A DNA stretch of 17,989 nucleotides from Pseudomonadota bacterium (GTDB lineage: Bacteria; Desulfobacterota; Desulfovibrionia; Desulfovibrionales; Desulfovibrionaceae). Made by a program: the position numbers and the translations under genes. The notes below the pieces were generated by a model. It made no database searches and was not told where the DNA came from. It saw only the letters and a list, made by a program, of their open reading frames with translations. The stretch covers positions 1 to 17,989 of the forward strand of contig JAEWCY010000017.1 of assembly GCA_023390395.1 (NCBI GenBank). The letters run 5' to 3'. Below, one piece after another: positions 7,002-12,589 of the stretch. Each line of letters opens with the position of its first letter. Within the stretch, counting starts at the first letter, position 1.

Positions 7002-8308
7002 GGCCGCGTCCCGCCGGGGAGGGCGACCACGCGCAGCATGCGCCCGTCCGCGCCCACGGGCCGGGCGGCCACGATGGTCCCGAGCGGCGCGGCCACGGGC
7101 TCCTCGAACCGGCAGTCCACGTACTCGCCGCAGGCCCCGACCCACGGATCGGCCCGCTCCAGGGCCACCTCCACCCGGTGAACCCGGGAGAGCCTGTCCA
7201 GGAAGTCGCGGCCTTTGGCCTCGGCCAGCTCGCGCAGCCGCCTGGCCCGCTCGGCTTGCACCGGCTTGGCGACCTGCCCGGGCAGGCTCGCCGCCCTGGT
7301 GCCCGGCCGGCGGGAGTAGGGAAAGACGTGGGCGTAGGTCAGGGGCAGGGCGTCCAGAAAGGCGGCCGTGGCCTCGAAGGCGGCTTCGGATTCGCCGGGA
7401 AAGCCGGTCAGCACGTCGCAGCCCAGGGCCAGGGTCGGCCATTCCCGACTTAATCTGTCCACAAAAGAGGACACCCGCCAAGCGTCGTCCGGCCGGCGGC
7501 CCATGGCGGCAAGGATTTCCGGATCGGCGCTTTGCAGGGACACGTGCAGGTGGGGGCTGACGTGGCGGCAGCGCAGGAGCGTTTCCAGGCCCGCGTCCGT
7601 GAGCATGTCCGGGTCCAGGGAGCCCAGGCGCAACCGGGCCGAGCCCGGCGGCTCGTCGCGAAGGAGTTCGTCCAGGGCGGCCAGCAGTTCCCAAAAGGTG
7701 CGTTCCGGAGACAGGTCGCGGCCCCAGTGGCCGAGGTTGATGCCCGTGACGCCGATTTCGCGCCGGCCCGAGGCGAGCAGGCGTCCGGCTTCGGCCAGGA
7801 CGTCGGCAAGCGGCCGCGACACCGACGGCCCCCGGGCGGCGGGCACGATGCAGTAGGAGCAGCCGTGGGAGCAGCCGTCCTGGACCTTGAGCAGGCCGCG
7901 TGCCCGGTCGTAGCCGGTCACGGCCAGGCCGGGATAGGCCTCGGCCGGGCGCGGGGCGGGGCTGTCCGGGCCGAAGGGATGCCTGGCCAGACGGGCCTTG
8001 TCCGGGACCACGACGGCGCCGAGGCCGGCCAGGGCGGCCGGGCTCACGGCGGCGGCGCAGCCCGTGGCCACCAGGCGCGCCCCGCCCGGGGTTTCGCGGG
8101 CGAGGTTGCGCACGAGCCGGCGGCTTTCGGCCTCGGCCCGGGCGGTGACGGCGCAGGTGAGGAGCACGGCCAGGTCGGCCCGGCCGGGGTCGTCGGTGCG
8201 GGACAGGCCTTGTGCCTCCCAGGCCTCGGCCAGGGCGCGGGCTTCGTACTGGTTGACCTTGCAGCCGAGCGTCCCCAGGTAAAAGCGCGGGGCGCGGTCG
8301 TTTCGCAT
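6998..8308 (-). CDS. mtaB: tRNA t6A37 methylthiotransferase, MtaB-like (radical SAM)
   Basis: 436 residues from the ATG at 8306-8308. MtaB inserts a methylthio group into N6-threonylcarbamoyladenosine at tRNA position 37, using two iron-sulfur clusters and S-adenosylmethionine. The three N-terminal cluster cysteines are in LGCKVNQYE (C16), LTCAVT (C52) and ATGCAA (C84). The radical-SAM triad is CSHGCSYC (C146, C150, C153). A C-terminal ~60-residue segment corresponds to the TRAM-like substrate-binding region. The reading frame is open 44 codons further upstream, but those residues look unlike the family, and the start used here gives the expected N terminus. No good ribosome site precedes any candidate. 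GCKVNQYE favours MtaB over MiaB or RimO. It heads the cluster that continues to the HDOD gene. Confidence 0.88.
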   Translation of the reverse strand: MRNDRAPRFYLGTLGCKVNQYEARALAEAWEAQGLSRTDDPGRADLAVLLTCAVTARAEAESRRLVRNLARETPGGARLVATGCAAAVSPAALAGLGAVVVPDKARLARHPFGPDSPAPRPAEAYPGLAVTGYDRARGLLKVQDGCSHGCSYCIVPAARGPSVSRPLADVLAEAGRLLASGRREIGVTGINLGHWGRDLSPERTFWELLAALDELLRDEPPGSARLRLGSLDPDMLTDAGLETLLRCRHVSPHLHVSLQSADPEILAAMGRRPDDAWRVSSFVDRLSREWPTLALGCDVLTGFPGESEAAFEATAAFLDALPLTYAHVFPYSRRPGTRAASLPGQVAKPVQAERARRLRELAEAKGRDFLDRLSRVHRVEVALERADPWVGACGEYVDCRFEEPVAAPLGTIVAARPVGADGRMLRVVALPGGTRP

Positions 8309-8408
8309 GCAGGGCGCATAGCAGAGGCCGGCGGCGGGGTCCATGGCGGGCGGGTACGCGGCTTGCTTCGTCCTGGCCGCAGGGAAAACAATTCCCAGGG
8401 AGGCGGCC

Positions 8409-8567
8409 ATGCGCAAGCACGTCATCGTTTTGTTCGACATCCTGGTCCTGGCCGGTTTCGGGGCCTACATGGCCATGAGCGTGTGGCGGCTGCCCGAGGA
8501 GCTGCGGCACAAGCTCTTCGCCGCTTCCCTGGGCATGCTGGCCCGGCTGACCGGCATGACCGGCTGA
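8409..8567 (+). CDS. Small single-pass membrane protein, function unknown
   Basis: 52 residues, starting at an ATG with AGGGAGG 5 bases upstream. A hydrophobic helix spans about residues 5-23 (VIVLFDILVLAGFGAYMAM). It is followed by an amphipathic basic segment with WRLPEELRHKLFAASLGML. It is divergent from mtaB with about 100 bases between the starts, and a perfect GC-rich hairpin follows its stop within 6 bases. The ribosome site, sensible composition and hairpin support a real gene; against it, the ORF is short and I do not recognise the family. A small membrane subunit or regulator is possible. The frame is open upstream to an ATG at 8343, but that start lacks a ribosome site. Confidence 0.55.
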   Translation: MRKHVIVLFDILVLAGFGAYMAMSVWRLPEELRHKLFAASLGMLARLTGMTG

Positions 8568-8572
8568 GGCCG

Positions 8573-8592
8573 GCTTTCCCAACCGGGAAAGC
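8573..8592 (+). terminator. Terminator-like hairpin after the small membrane ORF
   Basis: GCTTTCCC (8573-8580) pairs perfectly with GGGAAAGC (8585-8592) around an AACC loop, starting 6 bases after the stop codon at 8567. No T-run follows, so it may stabilise the mRNA end or depend on other factors for termination. Confidence 0.4.
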
Positions 8593-8887
8593 GCGGGAGA
8601 GCCTCCAGATCGGGCCGATCGCCCGCAGGCATTGCGCACGCGTTACGCGGTCGGCCGCGGCCTGGTCGGCCGACCGCCTCGCCGCCATGGGGCGCGGCGG
8701 ACGCTGCATTGCCCGGCCCGCGGCCACCCGCGCTCCCAAACGCCGCTCATCTTTCCCGCCGCGCCATGCCCATGCCTGCGTCCGTCCGCCGGATGCGGCA
8801 AGGTTTTCCGCTTTGCGTTTCCGATATTGCCTGGACGACGTCTCCCCGACGATTCGGTTACGAGGCCGGTTTGCGGGTCGTTGCTTG
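8593..8887. other. Non-coding stretch without a supported gene
   Basis: Short open frames cross this region on both strands, but none has a ribosome site or a recognisable sequence. The only structure noted is GGTCGGCCG at 8649-8657 repeated inside a perfect 12-base palindrome, GGTCGGCCGACC, at 8664-8675. The region becomes AT-richer toward its right end, where the promoter region of the EAL-like gene begins. Confidence 0.5.
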
Positions 8888-8945
8888 TTGTCCTGGAAAA
8901 AGGACAAAGAGGCTGCTTCCGGTGTCCTGTCCCGTATAAAGGACA
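8888..8945 (+). promoter_or_regulatory. Paired TGTCCT/AGGACA inverted repeats and candidate -10 of the EAL-like gene
   Basis: Two copies of the same inverted half-site occur. TTGTCCT (8888-8894) with AGGACAA (8901-8907) is separated by 6 bases. TGTCCT (8923-8928) with AGGACA (8940-8945) is separated by 11. The best -10-like element, TATAAA (8935-8940), falls inside the second repeat; no good -35 is evident, which would suit a regulated promoter. Transcription would start near 8947, about 87 bases before the ATG at 9034. Operator function is inferred from symmetry and position. Confidence 0.45.
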
Positions 8946-8980
8946 AGCCCTTTTTGCTATCCACCTGGATAAAAAGGTTT

Positions 8981-9020
8981 TCGGTTTGGATCGATTCTTG
9001 GATTGAATCCGGCAAACCGA
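8981..9020 (+). promoter_or_regulatory. Stem-loop in the 5' leader of the EAL-like gene
   Basis: TCGGTTTG (8981-8988) pairs perfectly with CAAACCGA (9013-9020). Inside, GATTC (8993-8997) pairs with GAATC (9005-9009) around a 7-base loop, leaving a small internal loop. The structure ends just before the ribosome-binding site GAAGGA (9023-9028), so its folding could influence translation initiation. Confidence 0.5.
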
Positions 9021-9033
9021 TCGAAGGACACCC

Positions 9034-9768
9034 ATGGCGCACACGCTCTTTCCGTGGCCCTTTCCCGAGATGCAGGCCGGAGGGCAGCCTGCGGACAGCT
9101 GTTCCCCCTTGCGGGGCGAAGTGTTTTTCCGCGCCTTGGTGGAGATCCGTTCCGGCGCGGTGGCCGGCATCGAAACCGCCCAGGTCGCCGAGACGGGCGA
9201 AGAGCTGCTCGCTCCGCGGCGGCCGGCGTCCCCGGACCACGTCCTGGCCCCGGACGCCCGGGCCCTGCTTGGCCTCAAGGCGCGGGGCGACGCCGCCCAT
9301 CTGGTGCGCGCCGGCCTGGACCTGCGGGTGGAGCGCATCGGCGCGGCCCACGGGCTGACGCCCGGGCGCACCATCCTCATGTTCGACGTGGGCGAACTGC
9401 TCCGGGAGCCGGGGCGGGCGGTCGAACTGCTCGTCGCCTGCAAGCGGGCCGGAGCCCGCATCCTGCTCGACAATTTCGACCTCGACGAGCCGCCGGCCCG
9501 GTTCATGGAAATGCTGCCGGCCGACATCCTGCGCGTCTCGCCGGGGCGCATGCCCTGGCACTGGGACGAGGCCAGGCGCGGCCAGGCCCTGCGCGAGGCC
9601 CTGGCTTTCGCCGGAAACCTGCTCATGGACGTGGCCGTCGAGGACGCCCGCGTCGAGAGCCGGCGTACGGCCTACAAACGCCTGGGCGTGCGCTACGTCC
9701 AGGGCGCTTGGCGCAGGGACGACGGCGCGGGGAGTTCCCCTGCGTTGCGCCTGGCGGCGGAAGGATAA
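9034..9768 (+). CDS. Degenerate EAL-domain-like protein
   Basis: 244 residues; the ATG follows GAAGGA. The chain resembles the EAL fold that normally hydrolyses or binds cyclic di-GMP. FFRALVEIRSGAVAGIETA (31-49) matches the opening strand, with E47 at the EAL glutamate but Thr-Ala for Ala-Leu. ILMFDVGEL (114-122) takes the place of the L-E-I-T-E strand. ARILLDNFDLDEPPARF (141-157) takes the place of the DDFG segment, with N147 for the second aspartate. LPADILRVS (161-169) replaces the LK-I/V-D motif, so both Lys and Asp are lost. GVRYVQGAW (218-226) matches the terminal QG motif. The asparagine-bearing strand is not recognisable. Catalysis is therefore unlikely; a binding or protein-interaction role is inferred. 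There is no signal peptide, membrane helix or partner domain. The next gene on the strand is the MucR-like regulator, 276 bases on. Confidence 0.65.
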   Translation: MAHTLFPWPFPEMQAGGQPADSCSPLRGEVFFRALVEIRSGAVAGIETAQVAETGEELLAPRRPASPDHVLAPDARALLGLKARGDAAHLVRAGLDLRVERIGAAHGLTPGRTILMFDVGELLREPGRAVELLVACKRAGARILLDNFDLDEPPARFMEMLPADILRVSPGRMPWHWDEARRGQALREALAFAGNLLMDVAVEDARVESRRTAYKRLGVRYVQGAWRRDDGAGSSPALRLAAEG

Positions 9769-9818
9769 CCAGGCGCGGCCCGCTCGTTCCGGGGGCCGAA
9801 ACACTATGCGCGGTATTT

Positions 9819-9839
9819 CCCCTCCGTTTCCCGGAGGGG
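9819..9839 (+). terminator. Hairpin downstream of the EAL-like gene
   Basis: CCCCTCCG (9819-9826) and CGGAGGGG (9832-9839) form a perfect 8-bp stem with a 5-base loop, 50 bases after the stop codon. Only TT follows, so it is a terminator-like structure without a proper T-run. Confidence 0.4.
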
Positions 9840-9849
9840 TTGCGGCGTG

Positions 9850-9892
9850 GGGAAGGTCTGCCTGCCCTCGGACCTTCCCTGCCGCCGTTTTT
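9850..9892 (+). terminator. Possible intrinsic terminator of the EAL-like gene
   Basis: GGGAAGGTC (9850-9858) pairs perfectly with GACCTTCCC (9871-9879), with a 12-base loop; a run of five T follows at 9888-9892, 8 bases beyond the stem. The gap before the T-run is longer than ideal. Together with the preceding hairpin it would separate the EAL-like transcript from the MucR-like gene. Confidence 0.45.
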
Positions 9893-9944
9893 CCCGGTCC
9901 CGATCCGGGGAAGGCGTGACGGGACCGTTGGACACGGCCCGTCG

Positions 9945-9962
9945 GGGCCAGGGCTTTGGCCC
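9945..9962 (+). other. Hairpin upstream of the MucR-like gene
   Basis: GGGCCA (9945-9950) and TGGCCC (9957-9962) form a 6-bp stem around 6 bases, about 80 bases before the MucR-like ATG. No convincing promoter hexamers were found between 9893 and 10044. It could be leader structure or an operator. Confidence 0.3.
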
Positions 9963-10044
9963 GTTGTCGTATCGAAGATTGTCGGCCGCGCCGGGAAACG
10001 GCTCGGCCCCGTCGTCGTACCGCTTTCGCGATGAAGGAGAATCC

Positions 10045-10455
10045 ATGGACGATTGTTTGAAAGAAGCCTTGGAAATCGTCAAGGCGCAGGCCAGCGTCAG
10101 GAACATGACCGAGGAGGAGATCAGCTCCATGGTGCGTCGCCTTTCGGACAGCATCCGCAGCCTTCTCTCCGGGGGACCGGCCGAGGAAGCCGCCGAGAAA
10201 GATGTCCAGACGCCGGCCGTGGATCCGAAAAAAGCCGTGCGCGAACGCAGCATCATCTGCCTCGAATCCGGCAAATCCTTCAAGATCCTCACGAAAAAGC
10301 ACCTGAGCAAGTTCGGCCTGACCCCGGACACGTATCGTGAGAAGTGGGGATACCCCAAGGGCATGCCCCTGGTCTGCAAGGAGCTGCAGCGGGAGCGTCG
10401 CAAGAAGATGAAGGAAATGAAGCTCTGGGAAAAGCGCGTCAAAAGCGCCGCCTAG
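10045..10455 (+). CDS. MucR/Ros-family transcriptional regulator with incomplete zinc site
   Basis: 136 residues; the ATG follows GAAGGAG. The N-terminal helix region (1-45, LKEALEIVKAQASV then MTEEEISSMV) resembles the MucR oligomerisation segment. Residues 70-110 match the Ros/MucR DNA-binding domain: CLESGKSFKILTKKHL, then GLTPDTYREKWGYPKGMPLV, followed by a very basic tail (RERRKKMKEMK). In Ros the zinc is held by Cys-x2-Cys and two histidines. Here C72 and H86 remain, but the second cysteine is S75 and the last histidine position is F90. Zinc-less Ros homologues are known in Mesorhizobium, so folding without metal is possible. MucR proteins bind AT-rich promoters and act much like nucleoid proteins. 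A perfect bidirectional terminator follows. Targets are unknown. Confidence 0.85.
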   Translation: MDDCLKEALEIVKAQASVRNMTEEEISSMVRRLSDSIRSLLSGGPAEEAAEKDVQTPAVDPKKAVRERSIICLESGKSFKILTKKHLSKFGLTPDTYREKWGYPKGMPLVCKELQRERRKKMKEMKLWEKRVKSAA

Positions 10456-10473
10456 CAGCCTGACTCCTTGGAG

Positions 10474-10548
10474 GGATACGCCCGTATCCTTCGCCGAAAC
10501 GGCTCCGCGGAGGCGTCGTTGCGGGCATGCTTTCGCATGCGTTCCCGC
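10474..10548. repeat. Two hairpins between the MucR-like gene and the terminator
   Basis: GGATAC (10474-10479) pairs with GTATCC (10484-10489). Further on, GCATGC (10525-10530) and GCATGC (10535-10540) form a stem with a TTTC loop, extended by GCGG/CCGC pairing out to 10521-10548 with a 3-base bulge. They lie between the MucR-like stop and the terminator and may belong to its 3' untranslated region. Confidence 0.35.
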
Positions 10549-10567
10549 GGCGCGCCTTGTGGGCCGC

Positions 10568-10607
10568 AAACGAAAAAGCCCGGACTCGCGTCCGGGCTTT
10601 TTCGTTT
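10568..10607. terminator. Bidirectional intrinsic terminator
   Basis: A perfect 18-bp stem (10568-10585 with 10590-10607) closed by TCGC. Each arm pairs a GC-rich core (GCCCGGAC/GTCCGGGC) with an A-run on one side and a T-run on the other. It therefore reads as core plus T-tract in both directions, ending the plus-strand MucR-like transcript and the minus-strand purD-purE transcript (purE stop at 10625). Confidence 0.92.
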
Positions 10608-10624
10608 GTCCGTGGCGGCCCGGA

Positions 10625-11122
10625 TCAGGCCTTGTTGCCGAGCTTGGCCGCGGCCGTTTCCACGTCCTTGGCGAAACCCTCCCGGGCGGCGGCGATGCGG
10701 CCGGCCAGTTCGGGGTCGGTGAGCGACAGGATGGAGGCGGCCAGCCAGGCGGCGTTTTTCGCCCCGGCCCCGTCCAGGGCCACCGTGGCCACCGGGTAGC
10801 CCGGCGGCATCTGCACCGTGGCCAGCATGGCGTCGAGCCCGCCCAGGGCCGAGCCCGAGGCGGACAGCGGCACGCCGATGACCGGCTTGACCGTGCGCGC
10901 GGCAACGGCCCCGGCCAAGTGCGCCGCCAGGCCGGCGGCGCAGATGAACACCTGGCAGCCGGCGGCCTCGCACTCGCGCAGGAGCCGCTCGGTGCGCTCC
11001 AGGGTGCGGTGGGCCGAGGTGACGGTGAAAAGGTGGTCGATGCCCAGCGAATCGAGCACCTTGGAACAGGGACGCATCTTCTCCTCGTCGGAGATGGAGC
11101 CGATGAAGATGGCCACGCGCAT
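10625..11122 (-). CDS. purE: N5-carboxyaminoimidazole ribonucleotide mutase (PurE, class I type)
   Basis: 165 residues, typical for PurE. It makes 4-carboxy-AIR in purine synthesis: from N5-CAIR when PurK is present, or directly from AIR and CO2 in class II enzymes. GSISDEEKM (8-16) and SAHRT (41-45) match the class I active site; class II usually has SAHKT. The third motif reads CAAGLAAHLAG rather than the E. coli-like AGAGGAAHLPG. The loop GVPLSASGSALGGLDA carries an extra residue, and TVQMPPGYPVATVALDGAGAKN follows. The ATG at 11120-11122 is 2 bases after the purD stop, with GGGAGGAC overlapping the end of purD. No purK is in the window, so the substrate cannot be settled here. Confidence 0.93.
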   Translation of the reverse strand: MRVAIFIGSISDEEKMRPCSKVLDSLGIDHLFTVTSAHRTLERTERLLRECEAAGCQVFICAAGLAAHLAGAVAARTVKPVIGVPLSASGSALGGLDAMLATVQMPPGYPVATVALDGAGAKNAAWLAASILSLTDPELAGRIAAAREGFAKDVETAAAKLGNKA

Positions 11123-11124
11123 GA

Positions 11125-12405
11125 TTATCCGTCCTCCCGCTTGAGTCCTTTGTCGCCGATGTCGCGGCGGTAGAAAGCGCCGTCGAAATGGATCTTGCCG
11201 CAGGCCGCGTAGGCCGCCGCCTTGGCCCCCGCCAGGCTGTCGCCAAGGGCCGTGACCCCGAGCACCCGGCCGCCGGAAGTCACGACCCGGCCGCCGTCGC
11301 GGCGCGTGCCGGCCTGGTAGACGGCCACGGCCGGGTCGGCCTCGGCCGCGGCGATGCCGGTGATCTCCATGCCCTTGGGATAGCTGCCCGGATAGCCCGG
11401 CGCGGCCATGACCACGCACAGGGCGCTTTTGGGCGACCAGCGCACGAGCCCGGGCGAAAGCGTCCCGCCCCGGCAGGCCAGAAGCACGGCCGGCAGGTCG
11501 CTTTCCAGGCGGGTGAGCAGGGGCTGGCATTCCGGGTCGCCGAAACGCACGTTGTATTCGAGGACCTTGGGCCCGGCCGCCGTCATCATGAGGCCGGCGT
11601 AGAGGATGCCGGTGAAGGGATGGCCGCGCCGGGTCATCTCCCGCAGGATGGGGTCGATGACCAGGGCCATGGTCGCGTCGTAGCGGTCCGGGGGCAGGAT
11701 CGGGGCCGGGCAGTACGCGCCCATGCCGCCGGTGTTGGGTCCCTTGTCGCCGTCGAAGACGGCCTTGTGGTCCTGGCAGGCGGTCATGGGCACGGCTTTT
11801 TCGCCGTCGCAGAAGGCCAAAAACGAGGCCTCCTCGCCGATGAGCGCCTCTTCCACCACCACTTTGGTCCCGGCCTGGCCGAAGGCTCCCTTGATAAGGG
11901 CCTCGTCGATGGCCGCCAAGGCTTCTTCCTTGGTCGCGGCCACGGTCACGCCCTTGCCGGCGGCCAGGCCGTCGGCCTTGACCACCACCGGCGCGCCGAC
12001 CTGCTCCACGTAGGCCCGGGCCGCCTTGGCCTCGGTGAAGGCCGCGTAGGCGGCGGTCGGCACCCCGGCGGCGGCCATGACCTCCTTGGCGAAGGCCTTG
12101 CTGCCTTCGAGCCCGGCGGCGTAGGCGTCGGGACCGAAGCAGGGGATGCCGGCCGTTTCCATGGCGTCGCGGATGCCGGCCACCAGCGGCGCTTCGGGGC
12201 CGACCACCACCAGGTCGATGCCCCGGTCCTTGGCCAGGGCGACCAGGCCCGGCACGTCGGCGTCGGAAACCGGAACGTTCTCGCCGACCTCGGCCGTGCC
12301 GCCGTTGCCCGGCGCGGCCAGCACCGCCGACACGTCCGGGCTCTTGACGAGGGTGCGGGCCAGGGCGTGCTCCCGCCCGCCCGAACCGACCACGAGTATG
12401 CGCAT
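11125..12405 (-). CDS. purD: Phosphoribosylamine-glycine ligase (GAR synthetase)
   Basis: 426 residues, the normal length. PurD joins phosphoribosylamine and glycine with ATP to give GAR, the second step of purine synthesis, in the cytoplasm. Visible motifs are GSGGREHALA (7-16), VVKADGLAAGKGV (141-153) of the ATP-grasp domain, GPNTGGMGAY (222-231) and EYNVRFGDPECQ (283-294), whose Glu and Asn are metal ligands in the family. The C-terminal domain is complete. The ATG at 12403-12405 follows GCAAGGAG. purE begins 2 bases downstream, so the two form an operon ending at the terminator at 10568-10607. Confidence 0.97.
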   Translation of the reverse strand: MRILVVGSGGREHALARTLVKSPDVSAVLAAPGNGGTAEVGENVPVSDADVPGLVALAKDRGIDLVVVGPEAPLVAGIRDAMETAGIPCFGPDAYAAGLEGSKAFAKEVMAAAGVPTAAYAAFTEAKAARAYVEQVGAPVVVKADGLAAGKGVTVAATKEEALAAIDEALIKGAFGQAGTKVVVEEALIGEEASFLAFCDGEKAVPMTACQDHKAVFDGDKGPNTGGMGAYCPAPILPPDRYDATMALVIDPILREMTRRGHPFTGILYAGLMMTAAGPKVLEYNVRFGDPECQPLLTRLESDLPAVLLACRGGTLSPGLVRWSPKSALCVVMAAPGYPGSYPKGMEITGIAAAEADPAVAVYQAGTRRDGGRVVTSGGRVLGVTALGDSLAGAKAAAYAACGKIHFDGAFYRRDIGDKGLKREDG

Positions 12406-12430
12406 GAGGCGTCTCCTTGCGGCAGGGACA

Positions 12431-12515
12431 GGGAAGCCTCCGGCGGCCAGGGCGCCGCCCTGGACCCGCCGGGGGGCGTCACGCCCCCCGGCCCCCCCGA
12501 AAGGGGGGAGTCTTC
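12431..12515. repeat. Compound GC-rich palindromic intergenic element (REP-like)
   Basis: Three perfect hairpins follow one another. CCAGGGC/GCCCTGG (12447-12463) has a 3-base loop. CCGGGGGGCG/CGCCCCCCGG (12469-12491) has a TCA loop. CCCCCC/GGGGGG (12493-12508) has a GAAA tetraloop. They lie in the 184-base gap between the end of the first chemoreceptor gene and purD, upstream of both the purD ribosome site and start. From memory, similar units built from a CTCCGGCGGCCAGGG core and GGGGGGC palindromes recur between genes in high-GC Desulfovibrio genomes, so this is probably a dispersed repeat. Confidence 0.6.
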
Positions 12516-12589
12516 GCCGAACCCGCCGTGCAGTCTTTGGAAAGGAAAAAACTAGCGGGAAAGCCGTGGAAAGGCAAACGCCGCGGGCG

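Noticed and set aside
8306..8440. A 44-residue N-terminal extension of MtaB
   Set aside because: The added residues do not resemble the family, no upstream start has a ribosome site, and the extension would overlap the divergent small ORF's start region.
8664..8675. Perfect 12-base palindrome GGTCGGCCGACC considered as an operator
   Set aside because: It is made only of GGCC-type GC-rich sequence common in this genome and is far from any promoter element. Evidence is too thin for a separate call.
8632..9006. A 124-codon plus-strand frame in the gap before the EAL-like gene
   Set aside because: It has no ribosome site, no domain and irregular composition, and it runs through the promoter and the operator-like repeats.
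8981..9020. tRNA-like appearance: an acceptor-like 8-bp stem and a GGATTGAATCC element resembling a T-arm
   Set aside because: The whole is only 40 bases and lacks D-arm, anticodon arm and CCA. The T-arm look is a simple palindrome within a leader hairpin.
8422..10905. A minus-strand open frame of about 830 codons across the EAL-like and MucR-like genes
   Set aside because: It is a GC shadow crossing several genes, intergenic hairpins and the terminator. Its composition is arginine- and proline-rich, with no homology I can see and no ribosome site.
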